Assembly: GCA_902362375.1 (NCBI GenBank)
Contig: CABIVS010000001.1
Location: forward strand, 47,820 to 111,819
Direction: 5' to 3'
Origin: Bacteroidaceae bacterium
Lineage (GTDB): Bacteria; Bacteroidota; Bacteroidia; Bacteroidales; Bacteroidaceae
DNA: 64,000 bases
The notes under the pieces are model-generated. The model saw only the letters and a list, made by a program, of their open reading frames with translations. It was not told where the DNA came from and did no database searches. Within the stretch, counting starts at the first letter, position 1. Each line of letters starts with the position of its first letter. Positions 42,721 through 52,126 of this stretch are shown here, piece by piece. The translations under genes were made by a program, and so were the position numbers.

Positions 42721-43662
42721 ATGAATAAAGAAAGCGAAATAGCTCTTCAAGTTTTAACGCTAACAGTGCTAGCAAGTAAAGGAATTAAGATAGCTAGACT
42801 ATCAGGTAATCGTAATTTCAATGCCAAGGCTATTAAAGCCAAAATGCAATCAATGAAAGAGAATGGAATGTTAGTTCCTGCTATCATTGTGGATGCAAAG
42901 GAAGTGATAAAAGCTGGATTGGAAATTGTAGATTTTGAAACTGGAAAAACCATTAGCGAAGCTAATGCAGACAAGTACGTTGTGTTGGTAGATGCAAACC
43001 ACCGTTACCAAGCTCACTTGAATCTTCTTAAAGCAAATGAAGATTTGAAAGAAGAAGAACGGTATAAAGGTGAGTTCTATCTTATTCATGCTTTGAATGA
43101 AACAATTACAGTTGCTAAGATGTTGGCAGAAATCAATATCTGTACAAATCCATGGAAGGGTGGAGATTTCCCTAAAGGAGCAAAGATGGTATGTAAAGAG
43201 GAATTACCTTTACTTGACTTCATTGAAGAACTTACAAGTAAGGGGTATCCTTTACCAACCGCTTCTAAATGGGCAACATTCAAATCTGATATTACTAAAG
43301 ACGTGATGGCAGATGCAATGGCAGGTAAGATAAACGAAAAGTTGCGGAAAACTAACAGTCTGGAAAGAGGTAAGAAGTTGCTAGAAGCAGCAATGAAAAG
43401 CCTATCAGAAGGTGTTCTTAAAAGCCGAACAGTCGTTGATTGGATTATTTTCAAGTATGATGAAGCTACTGACGAAAACAAAGTTACTGTAATTGATGAG
43501 TTGGTTGCATTCTTTACAAGTCTGGATAGACCTAAAGCGGAACTGATAGAGAAAGCTAAAGGGGTACGTGGCGGTGAAACAAAGGAAGGAATCATCAATG
43601 GTTTGCTTAACAGTTTCTACGAGCAGTTTACACAATCCAAAAGTACTTCCACTGATGAGTAA
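42721..43662 (+). CDS. ParB/Srx-fold protein
   Basis: A 313-residue cytoplasmic protein. Residues about 24-125 resemble the ParB N-terminal (ParB/sulfiredoxin) fold: KIARLSGNRNFNAKAIKAKMQSMKENGMLVPAIIVDAK, then VLVDANHRYQAHLNLL with the family's D-x-NHRY motif at 91-96. The C-terminal helical part (130-313) lacks a recognisable ParB helix-turn-helix. No ParA gene lies near, so a regulatory, CTP-binding or nuclease-like role is as possible as partitioning. It is the last gene of the element before the right end. Confidence 0.65.
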   Translation: MNKESEIALQVLTLTVLASKGIKIARLSGNRNFNAKAIKAKMQSMKENGMLVPAIIVDAKEVIKAGLEIVDFETGKTISEANADKYVVLVDANHRYQAHLNLLKANEDLKEEERYKGEFYLIHALNETITVAKMLAEINICTNPWKGGDFPKGAKMVCKEELPLLDFIEELTSKGYPLPTASKWATFKSDITKDVMADAMAGKINEKLRKTNSLERGKKLLEAAMKSLSEGVLKSRTVVDWIIFKYDEATDENKVTVIDELVAFFTSLDRPKAELIEKAKGVRGGETKEGIINGLLNSFYEQFTQSKSTSTDE

Positions 43663-43669
43663 AACAAGA

Positions 43670-43704
43670 AGCCAGTTATCGAAATTGATAGCTGGCTTTT
43701 TTTT
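43670..43704 (+). terminator. Terminator of the ParB-like gene
   Basis: AGCCAGTTATC (43670-43680) pairs with GATAGCTGGCT (43687-43697), one G-T pair, then eight Ts. Confidence 0.82.
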
Positions 43705-43781
43705 ATCTGAATATAAATTGTCACATCTAAGTACAGACTAAATTTCTAATCTCCAGATTATGCCTTATACAGATTTAATCC

Positions 43782-43789
43782 TATCTTTG
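43782..43789 (+). promoter_or_regulatory. Outward-facing -7 box at the right end of the element
   Basis: A perfect -7 box TATCTTTG with no gene between it and attR. In the integrated state it points to the chromosome. In the excised circle it would point across the joined ends into the integrase gene. No good -33 box is visible. Confidence 0.45.
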
Positions 43790-43807
43790 TCTCGTTCAAA
43801 TAAGGCT

Positions 43808-43830
43808 ATTAAGAACAGTATTTAAGAACA
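43808..43830 (+). repeat. Two 13-bp-spaced repeats, probable arm sites (right end)
   Basis: ATTAAGAACA (43808) and TTTAAGAACA (43821) are 13 bp apart, in the same orientation as the four left-end copies at 27174-27222. Confidence 0.72.
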
Positions 43831-43859
43831 AACATCATAACTCACTGATACAAAGCAGC

Positions 43860-43884
43860 TTTGAGCAAAAGTAATTCTTTTCTT
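43860..43884. other. attR: right copy of 25-bp direct repeat
   Basis: Identical to 27077-27101. It lies 185 bp upstream of the initiator tRNA gene, so that gene is not the attachment site. Confidence 0.88.
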
Positions 43885-44023
43885 TAGACCATACAAGAAA
43901 ATAGAGAGAATATTAACATTTGTATATTAATAGGTGCTAAGAAAAAGTTTCATCATTATTTCGCTCATTCTCAACCTAATAAGAAAAAAGTGAAGATTTA
44001 TTCGAAAAATATTCAGCAATATA

Positions 44024-44054
44024 TTTGTTTGTTTCAAAAAAAGCCGTACCTTTG
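44024..44054 (+). promoter_or_regulatory. Promoter of the initiator tRNA gene
   Basis: TTTG (44024-44027), 19 bp, then the perfect -7 box TACCTTTG (44047-44054), 14 bp before the tRNA. Confidence 0.75.
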
Positions 44055-44068
44055 CACCCGTTAAACAT

Positions 44069-44141
<73 letters not shown>

Positions 44142-44150
44142 CTAAAGAAA

Positions 44151-44182
44151 AGAAGAATCGCAAAATGCGGTTCTTCTTTTTT
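44151..44182 (+). terminator. Terminator of the tRNA gene
   Basis: AGAAGAATCGCA (44151-44162) pairs with TGCGGTTCTTCT (44166-44177, one G-T pair), followed by Ts. Confidence 0.85.
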
Positions 44183-44340
44183 ATGACGACTCTTCTGTAC
44201 AGACTTTATTCACAACCTCATTTCAGTTATCAACAAGGATATTAACAAAGTTATTAACAGGTTAATTTGTTTATAACAAGATAATTAACTACATATAGTC
44301 ATTTTCTATCAACAAGGCAGTATTTAGTTATTCACCATAC

Positions 44341-44377
44341 AAAAGCCGGCTGATTCCTCATGAATCAGCCGGCTTTT
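44341..44377. terminator. Strong bidirectional terminator at the 3' end of PUL 2
   Basis: A perfect 15-bp stem, AAAAGCCGGCTGATT (44341-44355) with AATCAGCCGGCTTTT (44363-44377), around a 7-nt loop. It lies 23 bp beyond the stop of the leftward esterase gene. Confidence 0.9.
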
Positions 44378-44400
44378 GTATTCTTTCGAAAAAGGGTATT

Positions 44401-45198
44401 CTATGGATGCTTATAGAACTTCAGTACCTTTTTTGCATAACGTTTCCCTAATAACAATTGTGCTTCCGTATTAAAATGAGGGTCCTTCTCATCTTTATAC
44501 CATCCCAATCCTTTCGATGATACCCAATCGGAATGGGGAATAAAAGAAGAAACTTTTTTAATCATCTGATTAAAGGGGACTGTACCTGCTTCTCTTTTCG
44601 TCCAGTTCCATTGAGAAATCTGTCCTACAACAATCGGCAGTTCCGGCAGATTCAAATCTTCCCGCAGGTCTTTCACCAAAGAAATCAGTTTTTGTTTATA
44701 CGCTTCCGGATTGGAGCAGTCGGCTTCTCCCTGATGCCAAAGGATTGCTTTTAAAGCACCTCCCTGTTTCATCGCAATCCGAATCCGGGAGAGTGCTTCT
44801 TCATAATATCCGTCTTTACTTCCTTTTAACCAAGAGTTGATAGAAGAACCACCACGTGCATTTACTACCAGTCCGATAGGGCGTTTCGTTTTCCGCGTCA
44901 ATTCTTTGGCAAAACCATAAGCTGGTCCCAAGCGTTGCATAGACAAATCTTTCCGGACTGTTGAATAACGATTGAGGGGATTTACTGCCGGTTCAAAATT
45001 CCCCTTATCATTCAACAGATACACATTTTGAAGGGTATCCATGACTTCCGGAGTTAATGTTGCACGCCCCGCCATGTTGGATTGTCCGATGCATACATAC
45101 AAATCAAAAGAGGACGGAACACTCTCCTTTACATTCCCGGCAAAAGCAAACAAGGATTGCAGGAGGAGAAAAGACAGTAAATAAATAGACCTAAGCAT
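44401..45198 (-). CDS. CE6-type SGNH carbohydrate acetylesterase
   Basis: A 265-residue secreted esterase (signal peptide about 1-20) of the sialate O-acetylesterase/acetylxylan esterase (CE6, DUF303) type. The catalytic serine is S40 in GQSNMAGR; further blocks are NARGGSSINSW, ILWHQGEAD and the Asp/His pair D239-P-H241. These enzymes remove O-acetyl groups from polysaccharides. It is the last gene of the leftward operon, 17 bp after GH2. Its presence indicates that the PUL 2 substrate is acetylated; the actual glycan is unknown. Confidence 0.85.
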   Translation of the reverse strand: MLRSIYLLSFLLLQSLFAFAGNVKESVPSSFDLYVCIGQSNMAGRATLTPEVMDTLQNVYLLNDKGNFEPAVNPLNRYSTVRKDLSMQRLGPAYGFAKELTRKTKRPIGLVVNARGGSSINSWLKGSKDGYYEEALSRIRIAMKQGGALKAILWHQGEADCSNPEAYKQKLISLVKDLREDLNLPELPIVVGQISQWNWTKREAGTVPFNQMIKKVSSFIPHSDWVSSKGLGWYKDEKDPHFNTEAQLLLGKRYAKKVLKFYKHP

Positions 45199-45215
45199 AT
45201 TGATAGCATTTATAA

Positions 45216-47891
45216 TTAATAGTTTCTATAAATACGGATAGCATTCAGAATTGGTTCTCCCTCCTTTTTATGGAAATCGACACTCAATCCTTTTCCATCC
45301 TTCACTGTTATCACAAACTTCTTGATAACAGCACGGGCATATCCGTAATCGCGGGCTACGTTAAAATCATCAGAAACGGTTGTTCCATTGATTGAAATTC
45401 CGAAGCTGCGGTTTCCGGCAAATGTCTGTTCCGAGTCAGCTCCCAAGTTATAAACCAATGCTTCCCGCTCTTTGTCCGACTCCAGTTCTGCCCAGTACAA
45501 ATATACGGAATATTCTCCATCCGGTACATCAGCTTTAAAAGATTTTATTCCGACACGTTGGGTCTGGAAAACCGGATTCATGTCTGTTCCGTGAATATCA
45601 ATATCCGAGCCAAGCATACTGCCGAACCCTGTTTTGCGGCGATAAGAAGTTCCGCCGACAAATCCCCAGCTACCGGGCTTATACTCCTGTTCGGGAATCC
45701 ATGCTACATTTGCCGAACGGTCTTCAAAATATCTTGGAGAACCTAACATTACATTGATTTCCGTGAATGGCACAGCTTCATCTTTCAATTGTGAACCTAC
45801 CAACTGGAACTGAATCCGGAGCATATCACGCAATTTATGACCACTAGCCACAGCAACAGCTTCCAGCAGATTCTCTCCACCAACGAACGGCACGTCGAAC
45901 AAAGCATAATTATCTTCTACCTTTTTCTTTCCCAGACTCTTGTTGTTCACAAACAGCTCAACTTCTTCCGCATTAGAGAATACAGGGACAGACTGAATAC
46001 ACTCTTTCTGTGCAGTATTCACCACTCCCCCACGGCTTTTCCACTCCCGATTACCTATAACAAGTATCGGACGACGTGACAAAGCTGTCTTATAGAACCA
46101 ATAGACATCTTTCTTCTCCCTGTCTAATCCGACAACTCCTTTATTGTTTACATGAGGAACAGCATCTACACGGGATTCGGAATAAAAATCATTCAGATTC
46201 CACAGACTGGAACCGGCTATAAACGGACGTTTCATCATTTCACGGAGATAATGTTTATGATATACCAGACCGTATTCCTGTGAGAAGTCGAAACGTTCCG
46301 ACTGGTAGGAATGAAGTCTCGGATCTACTCCCGGTCCATATTCCGTAACCATCAGTACTTTTCCTTTGTATACCTTATGGGCACGATCGAGCAAACGCTG
46401 AAACTCATTGATATCCGGTTCATACCAGCCTTGATACAGGTTCCATCCCTGAATCATCGGTATCTCGGTCAGATGGGCGTCTTCGTAATATTGAGGCATA
46501 TTATGATAAGCCATCATGGTATATCTGGAAGGATCTTCTTCTCGGATGGTCGCCTCCAAGGCACGGGCTACTTTTTCAGTAAAGCGGTAATAATTTTCCA
46601 ATTGCTTGCCTTCGGTATAAGGGCGACGCAGGAAAATCTCATTCATATAACCCCAAATCATAACAGAAGGGCGATTGAAGTCCTGACGCACCATTTCTTT
46701 AGCCATCTCAACGGAGTTCTGCAGAAACTCTTCGGTTTCCGTAACAGCATTGACAACGGGGATTTCAACCGAAGTCACAATACCCAGTTTATCGCACATT
46801 TCCATGATTACAGGATCTTGGGGATAATGTGACACACGCAGGAAGTTCCCTCCCATCTCTTTCAACAGCAATACATCCTGTACATGCAACTCGTCGCGCA
46901 AGGCATTTCCTTTCTGAAAATAATCCTGATGCCGGGCAGTTCCGATCAGTTTACGTCCTTTGCCATTCAGGAAAAAGCCTTTTTCCGAATCAAACTTGAA
47001 CCAGCGCAAACCTAACGGATTCACCACTTCATCCAGTAAAGCGCCCTTTTTCTTATCAAGAATACGCGTATATACCATATACCGATAGGGATCGTCTATA
47101 TCCCACAAACGGGGAGAATCTATTTTTATCTTTTTAGAGATGTCCGTCTTTGTTTCGCCGGATGCCAGCTTTACTTCCGCATGAGTCTTTTTCACTTCCC
47201 TGCCATCCGCATCGCAGATTACATTTTCCACTCTGATTTCAGCAGGTTGGAGTGTATTATTCGTCAGTAATGTAGTGATTTCTACCGAGGCTGCGGAGTT
47301 GTTCACTTCGGGTGTACGGATATAAACTCCTGACGAAGCATAATCATTCGTTGCAATGTGCACCGGATTCATAAACTGCAGATAGACATCCCGGTAGATA
47401 CCGCCAAAGAAAGTAAAATCGGCAGACAGAGGCGGGATATTCGGGTTATAGACATTGTTCACATAAATGGCAAACAGGTTTTCCTGTCCATAACGCAAAT
47501 GGGAAGTAATGTCAAAACAGAAACGGGTATACCCTCCTTTGTGCTCTCCCACGAACTGACCGTTCAGATAGCATTGCACTTCCTGATTGGCTCCTTCAAA
47601 ATAGATTACTGCCTGACGTCCTTCCTGGCTTTTGTCTACAAATAATTGTTTCCGATACCAAGCCGGCCCCCGATAAAATCCCGGAGTTTCGTCGTCGGCA
47701 TCTTTATCATTCCATGTATGAGGAATATTGACCGTCTCCCAAGAAGAGTCGTCACAGCCGGCCAGCTGCGCTTCAAACGGAGATCCTTTTGTAAATTTCC
47801 ATCCGTCGTTGATTGTGTATACCACGCGTTGTTGCGCCTGCGCCCATCCCACAATAAGCAATAGAATAAAGATATAGAAAAACTTCTTCAT
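45216..47891 (-). CDS. GH2 family beta-glycosidase
   Basis: An 891-residue enzyme. I prefer the ATG at 47891 (MKKFFYIFILLL..., a good signal peptide) to the one five codons upstream. Residues about 20-180 form the GH2 sugar-binding domain, about 185-300 the Ig-like domain, and about 305-610 the TIM barrel. With numbering from the longer start, the acid/base is E423 in IWGYMNE and the nucleophile is E522 in VTEYGPG. C-terminal beta domains (malectin-like, KKFVITVKDGKGLSVDFHKKEGEPILNAIRIYRN) follow. Galactosidase, glucuronidase or other specificity cannot be decided. It is co-transcribed with GH31. Confidence 0.88.
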   Translation of the reverse strand: MKKFFYIFILLLIVGWAQAQQRVVYTINDGWKFTKGSPFEAQLAGCDDSSWETVNIPHTWNDKDADDETPGFYRGPAWYRKQLFVDKSQEGRQAVIYFEGANQEVQCYLNGQFVGEHKGGYTRFCFDITSHLRYGQENLFAIYVNNVYNPNIPPLSADFTFFGGIYRDVYLQFMNPVHIATNDYASSGVYIRTPEVNNSAASVEITTLLTNNTLQPAEIRVENVICDADGREVKKTHAEVKLASGETKTDISKKIKIDSPRLWDIDDPYRYMVYTRILDKKKGALLDEVVNPLGLRWFKFDSEKGFFLNGKGRKLIGTARHQDYFQKGNALRDELHVQDVLLLKEMGGNFLRVSHYPQDPVIMEMCDKLGIVTSVEIPVVNAVTETEEFLQNSVEMAKEMVRQDFNRPSVMIWGYMNEIFLRRPYTEGKQLENYYRFTEKVARALEATIREEDPSRYTMMAYHNMPQYYEDAHLTEIPMIQGWNLYQGWYEPDINEFQRLLDRAHKVYKGKVLMVTEYGPGVDPRLHSYQSERFDFSQEYGLVYHKHYLREMMKRPFIAGSSLWNLNDFYSESRVDAVPHVNNKGVVGLDREKKDVYWFYKTALSRRPILVIGNREWKSRGGVVNTAQKECIQSVPVFSNAEEVELFVNNKSLGKKKVEDNYALFDVPFVGGENLLEAVAVASGHKLRDMLRIQFQLVGSQLKDEAVPFTEINVMLGSPRYFEDRSANVAWIPEQEYKPGSWGFVGGTSYRRKTGFGSMLGSDIDIHGTDMNPVFQTQRVGIKSFKADVPDGEYSVYLYWAELESDKEREALVYNLGADSEQTFAGNRSFGISINGTTVSDDFNVARDYGYARAVIKKFVITVKDGKGLSVDFHKKEGEPILNAIRIYRNY

Positions 47892-47910
47892 AATCGATAT
47901 ATGCATCTAA

Positions 47911-50268
47911 TTAAAACTTTATTTTTACCTCTCTACCTGTGTAGACACACTCTTTACTCTCAAAAGCAGCACCTTCAGGCAGATATAATTTCATATGCAC
48001 TTTTATTTGTTCCGGCATACCGGGATAAGTTCCCTCACGCAGGCCAATAGTCAATGTCCGTTCCGAATCTTTCCATTGCACCGGCACTTTCGAACATACA
48101 CCCTCTTCATAGCGGTAGGAATCACCTTCATCCTCATACCATAAAAAAGAAGCGTCCGCTCCTCCATAGATACGCAGTTCCAATTCACGGTCGGGATATT
48201 CCATCGCATATTGTTTTACTTCTGCCAAAGGCAAGATAGAACCTGCCTTCACATAGAGCGGAAGTATATCGAGGATACTTGTCTGCATTTGTTCTCTTCC
48301 TCCTTCAAAAGCTTCTCCGGTCCAGAAGTCATACCAATATTTACCGCTGTGTTCCGGCAGATAAATGCTGACGTTCTTTTCTTCCGATTGCGGACGAAAT
48401 ACCGGACGCACCAATAAGGAAGTACCGAACATATAGGCATTATCAATATCAAAAGTCCGGGTATCTGTTGTGAAATCCATTGCCAAGCCTCTCAACATGG
48501 TATAGTTATTGGCGGTTACCTGATGAGACATTGAGTAAATGTAAGGCAACAGACGGTAGCGCAGATGGATATATTTCACCTGATTATCATAGAATAATGT
48601 CCCCTTTTCACCGAATTGCCAAATTTCACGCGGCACGTTCGTACCGTGAGCACGGAAGATAGGAGTAAATGCGCTAAACTGGAACCAACGGGAATACAAC
48701 TCTTTATAATCATTACTTTTCAGTCCGTCGGGATATTTCGCATCCCGTTCTGTGACGAAGAATCCTCCCGTATCGGAAGTCCAATACGGAATACCGGACA
48801 TAGACAAGTTTAAGCCGGCAACCAGTTGTTTGTGCATATTCTCCCATGAAGCCGAAACGTCACCCGACCAGACAGCCGTACCATAATGTTGTTGCGAGGC
48901 AAAGGCGGAACGAGTCAGGATAAATATTCGTTTCTGATCGCTTTCGGCTCGCAGGCGTTGATAGAAATCTTTCAGCATCTCTAAAGAATAGGTGTTCAGA
49001 TAACGGTGGAAGCTACCCAGATAAGTATTACCTGCCGATTTGGTCTTTTCTTCCTGTTTCAACTGTGTGAATCCGTCCCGGAAAGAAGGTTCCGTTGCAT
49101 CCATCCACCAAGCATCCACGCCCATATCATAGAGTCCTTTCTTGAGGTATTGCCAGAAGATATCCCGTGCAACAGGATTATAGGCATCAAAAACCTTATA
49201 GCCTGCCCATGTAGGTTCGCTAAACAATGCACCGATAGAATCCAAAGACTGATAGACAGCCGTTTCCGGTCCGAATCCTGGCCATACGGAAAGCATAAAA
49301 TGAACATGGTCCTGTTGATGCAGTTCATCAATAACCTGACGGGGATGATTAAAGTTTGCCGGATGGAAAGTCAGGCTGTTCCAATGAGGTTTGTCTCCCC
49401 AATATTCCCAGTCCTGCACAATGTTATCCAACGGAATTCCCCGTTTACGGTATTCTTTAACGACTGCCTTCAATTCATCGAACGACTTATAACGCTCTTT
49501 GGACTGCCAGAAGCCATATACCCATTTTCCAAACATCGGCACGTCCCCCGTCAATTCCCGATAACCGGCAACGACTTCGTCCATATCCTTGCCATAGACA
49601 AAATAATAGTCGGAAGCATCACCTACTTCGGAAGTAAACGAGTAGCCCTCCTTCGTATCTTCAAACTTCGTAGAAGAATAATTATCCCATAAGACACCGT
49701 ATCCGTTGGTCGAAATAAGGAACGGATTGACAATATCCATATTGGCCTGCAACAGAAGTACGGATTTCCCCCGGTAGTTCATGATTCCGTTCTGATACTG
49801 TCCCAGTCCGTAAATAGCCTCATCATCGGTAGGAACAAAGCGTTGAGTGACTTCGAGACATTGTTCACCTCCGGCAACCGAACGTTTGAAGTTCCGTGCC
49901 TTTCTATCCCCTTTCTCTTTTAGTAATAACTTACCGGTCGATACTTCCTGAAAAGTGAAAGCCGCATCTGCCTTATCAAAAGCTACGGAAAGTTCACGGG
50001 TGCGAAAGAACAGCTTCTGTCCCGTATCTTCCCATTTATAGTCTTTGAAAGCCGGCTTTTCCGCATCGACCACCAATCTTTTTGTTATCAACGTATCACC
50101 TTGGGGAAAAGACAAAATCCGTACGCATCCCGCCGACATAAACTCAACCCGATATTGAATACTGTCAGATACGAAAGCACATCCTCTGCCATCTTCATGA
50201 ACCGGAGAGGAACAGCCGAAGCAGGATAGTACCAATAAAACTAATAACCAATTATTTAAGCTCTTCAT
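47911..50268 (-). CDS. GH31 alpha-xylosidase or alpha-glucosidase lipoprotein
   Basis: A 785-residue enzyme with lipobox SCFGC (Cys19). An N-terminal beta sandwich (about 30-240) precedes the TIM barrel (about 245-600). The nucleophile is D390 in WWMDATEP and the acid/base D470 in WSGDVSASW; both occur in the alpha-xylosidase-type branch of GH31, as do VQDWEYWGDKPHWN and RSAFASQQHYGTAVWSGD. A DUF5110-like C-terminal domain ends the protein. It is in the leftward operon, 8 bp after the GH71/99-like gene. The lipobox suggests an outer- or inner-membrane-bound enzyme. Confidence 0.9.
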   Translation of the reverse strand: MKSLNNWLLVLLVLSCFGCSSPVHEDGRGCAFVSDSIQYRVEFMSAGCVRILSFPQGDTLITKRLVVDAEKPAFKDYKWEDTGQKLFFRTRELSVAFDKADAAFTFQEVSTGKLLLKEKGDRKARNFKRSVAGGEQCLEVTQRFVPTDDEAIYGLGQYQNGIMNYRGKSVLLLQANMDIVNPFLISTNGYGVLWDNYSSTKFEDTKEGYSFTSEVGDASDYYFVYGKDMDEVVAGYRELTGDVPMFGKWVYGFWQSKERYKSFDELKAVVKEYRKRGIPLDNIVQDWEYWGDKPHWNSLTFHPANFNHPRQVIDELHQQDHVHFMLSVWPGFGPETAVYQSLDSIGALFSEPTWAGYKVFDAYNPVARDIFWQYLKKGLYDMGVDAWWMDATEPSFRDGFTQLKQEEKTKSAGNTYLGSFHRYLNTYSLEMLKDFYQRLRAESDQKRIFILTRSAFASQQHYGTAVWSGDVSASWENMHKQLVAGLNLSMSGIPYWTSDTGGFFVTERDAKYPDGLKSNDYKELYSRWFQFSAFTPIFRAHGTNVPREIWQFGEKGTLFYDNQVKYIHLRYRLLPYIYSMSHQVTANNYTMLRGLAMDFTTDTRTFDIDNAYMFGTSLLVRPVFRPQSEEKNVSIYLPEHSGKYWYDFWTGEAFEGGREQMQTSILDILPLYVKAGSILPLAEVKQYAMEYPDRELELRIYGGADASFLWYEDEGDSYRYEEGVCSKVPVQWKDSERTLTIGLREGTYPGMPEQIKVHMKLYLPEGAAFESKECVYTGREVKIKF

Positions 50269-50276
50269 CCATGCAT

Positions 50277-52070
50277 TTATTTGACTGTGTAGATCGTATA
50301 ACCCAATGACAAATTACGGACTACGACATTTCCTTTTAAATAAAAAGTAGGCATATTGAATCCATTCACGATATTATCCTTATACAATTCTACTTTTGCG
50401 CTTTTCCACTCACCCGTATTGTCGGTACGTATCCGGGATACAATTTTAAACGGCTCTTTCGGTTCACGCAGCGTAGACGAACGTATAAAAAGAGATTCAT
50501 TTCCTTTGTCCAGATACTCAAAATAGAGATATCCTACATAGTTATTCATTTGTAGTTTGGAAACCAACTCTTTAGGCAAAGAGATAGAGAGAGTCTCTTC
50601 GGCACTGTAGCCACCGGATTTCCGCTTTCCCTGAATCTTCATGTCCGACTCACGCAAACGCATCATCTCAACCGTTAAAGCCGACTTTGCCGTCTTGACA
50701 TCATTTTCTATTTGCGACAACAAACCTATCGCCACCGGATAACGTCCCTGGCTGATTAACAATGCTGCTTTATCGAGGGAACGATGACAACCGGATACGT
50801 CCATCTTTGTCTTTTCCAAGAAACGGGCTTCTTTTCGCAAACGGAAAAGCATCAAAGGCAAGGTTAATCCACGTTCATCCGCCTGTTCACCTTTGAACTC
50901 TGCCGCATATTTTAAAGTAGTACGCAATTCGCGGTCGCCGTTTTCAATGGTTGGCTCTATTTCGTGTCCTTCGGTATAGTCGCTCCACGAAGCAATAAAC
51001 ATCATATCCAAGCTGTCTTTCTCCGCCATACAGAACTTCCACATACTTTGGTAGGTTTCTCCATTGTTGCGAGGAATATAATAGAAGTGTCCGCGTCCCC
51101 AGCCTGCACACCCCCGGTTATCCATCCCCGGCATGGCAAATCCCGACTTTATTGTATATGCAGGATTGTTACTATGCCAGATAGAATCGCGGAAAGGTTT
51201 CATAAACTCGATAACATCATCCTGTGTGGCGTAATTATCCCATTCGGCATGTGCCTGATCTCTTGTACGGACACGGGCAGGAAGCCATGCAGTCGGAATT
51301 TCTCCCACTTCTTTCCAAGCATCCATTTCATCGCTACGAGTGACGGGGATATATTTATCGTTTTCCAGTTTTCCCCAATCCGCCCAACGGCGTAAAGCAA
51401 CCGGTTGCTTCATTCCTTGCGGTAACTTCGCCAGTGATAATACTTTCTTATATTCATCCACCTTCGCTCCGGGACCGAAATGATAAAAAACAGGCATTCC
51501 CTTCACCATAGGAGCTGTAGGACCAGTAAAGACGCTATCTACCAAATATTGGTAACATTTAGCCATGTATTCAGTCTTTGCCTCACGGGTATTGATTTCC
51601 GGATAAAGTTTAGTAATCCAGTCATAATACAACCAACCGTCACACCAGTTTACCCCGATCTCAAAGTCATACTTCGCCGCCACTTTCTGCATCTCACGCA
51701 ACAAGATGTCATTTTCGTGAGGCTTGAATCCCCATTCAATAAAGAATCCATCTATCTTGGCTGCTTTCGCAGACAAAATCTGATATTCGATATAATCGGG
51801 ATCGAGATTGGACTGCATTCCGACTTGCGGATAAGCCACTGCCGCTATTTCATGCCGCCCTTCACTGTCTATCAGGTCGGCATTATAACACAGCGACTTT
51901 CTTCCGGTACTTGATTTCTCCGTATTGGCATACATCTCCCAACGGCCCAACTTTCCGTCATGCTGCCGGGTATAGCGTACACCGTGAAAGTCGGCATACA
52001 CTTTCTTTCCATTCTGCGCCAAAGCCGGCAATGCGATAGATACCAATAAAAATAGAAGAAGCTTCCTCAT
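50277..52070 (-). CDS. GH71/GH99-like TIM-barrel glycosidase
   Basis: A 597-residue secreted protein (signal peptide about 1-18, LPALA-Q). The catalytic part resembles GH71/99-like enzymes: VAAVAYPQVGMQSNLDPDYIEYQILSAKAAKIDGFFIEWG, FEIGVNWCDGWLYYDW, and IASWSDYTEGHEIEPTIENG, similar to the W-N-x-x-x-EG-x-x-IEP block of that clan. The acidic residues E111/E113-like (FFIEWG) and E in TEGHEIEP are candidates for catalysis. The C-terminal 200 residues hold a coiled segment and a beta sandwich (SISLPKELVSKLQMNNYVGYLYFEYLDKG). Specificity (endo-alpha-mannanase, alpha-glucanase or another) cannot be assigned. It lies within PUL 2, 8 bp before GH31. Confidence 0.72.
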   Translation of the reverse strand: MRKLLLFLLVSIALPALAQNGKKVYADFHGVRYTRQHDGKLGRWEMYANTEKSSTGRKSLCYNADLIDSEGRHEIAAVAYPQVGMQSNLDPDYIEYQILSAKAAKIDGFFIEWGFKPHENDILLREMQKVAAKYDFEIGVNWCDGWLYYDWITKLYPEINTREAKTEYMAKCYQYLVDSVFTGPTAPMVKGMPVFYHFGPGAKVDEYKKVLSLAKLPQGMKQPVALRRWADWGKLENDKYIPVTRSDEMDAWKEVGEIPTAWLPARVRTRDQAHAEWDNYATQDDVIEFMKPFRDSIWHSNNPAYTIKSGFAMPGMDNRGCAGWGRGHFYYIPRNNGETYQSMWKFCMAEKDSLDMMFIASWSDYTEGHEIEPTIENGDRELRTTLKYAAEFKGEQADERGLTLPLMLFRLRKEARFLEKTKMDVSGCHRSLDKAALLISQGRYPVAIGLLSQIENDVKTAKSALTVEMMRLRESDMKIQGKRKSGGYSAEETLSISLPKELVSKLQMNNYVGYLYFEYLDKGNESLFIRSSTLREPKEPFKIVSRIRTDNTGEWKSAKVELYKDNIVNGFNMPTFYLKGNVVVRNLSLGYTIYTVK

Positions 52071-52126
52071 TGTTCCAAACTTAATTATTCAACTTATATA
52101 CTCTATCAATCTTCCGTGATACTTAA

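Larger units (their letters stand above)
27077..43884 (+). mobile_element. 16.8-kb integrated element carrying ftsZ- and ftsI-like genes
   Basis: The element is bounded by perfect 25-bp direct repeats (27077-27101 and 43860-43884). It has a tyrosine integrase at the left end and 13-bp arm-type repeats inside both ends. It is much more AT-rich than the flanking chromosome. Content: integrase, small unknown genes, winged-helix protein with iterons, kinase-like gene, DUF3871 protein, second recombinase, divisome-like operon, ParB-like protein. No relaxase, coupling protein, conjugation, capsid or terminase gene is visible, so it is either mobilised in trans or a satellite. Confidence 0.88.
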
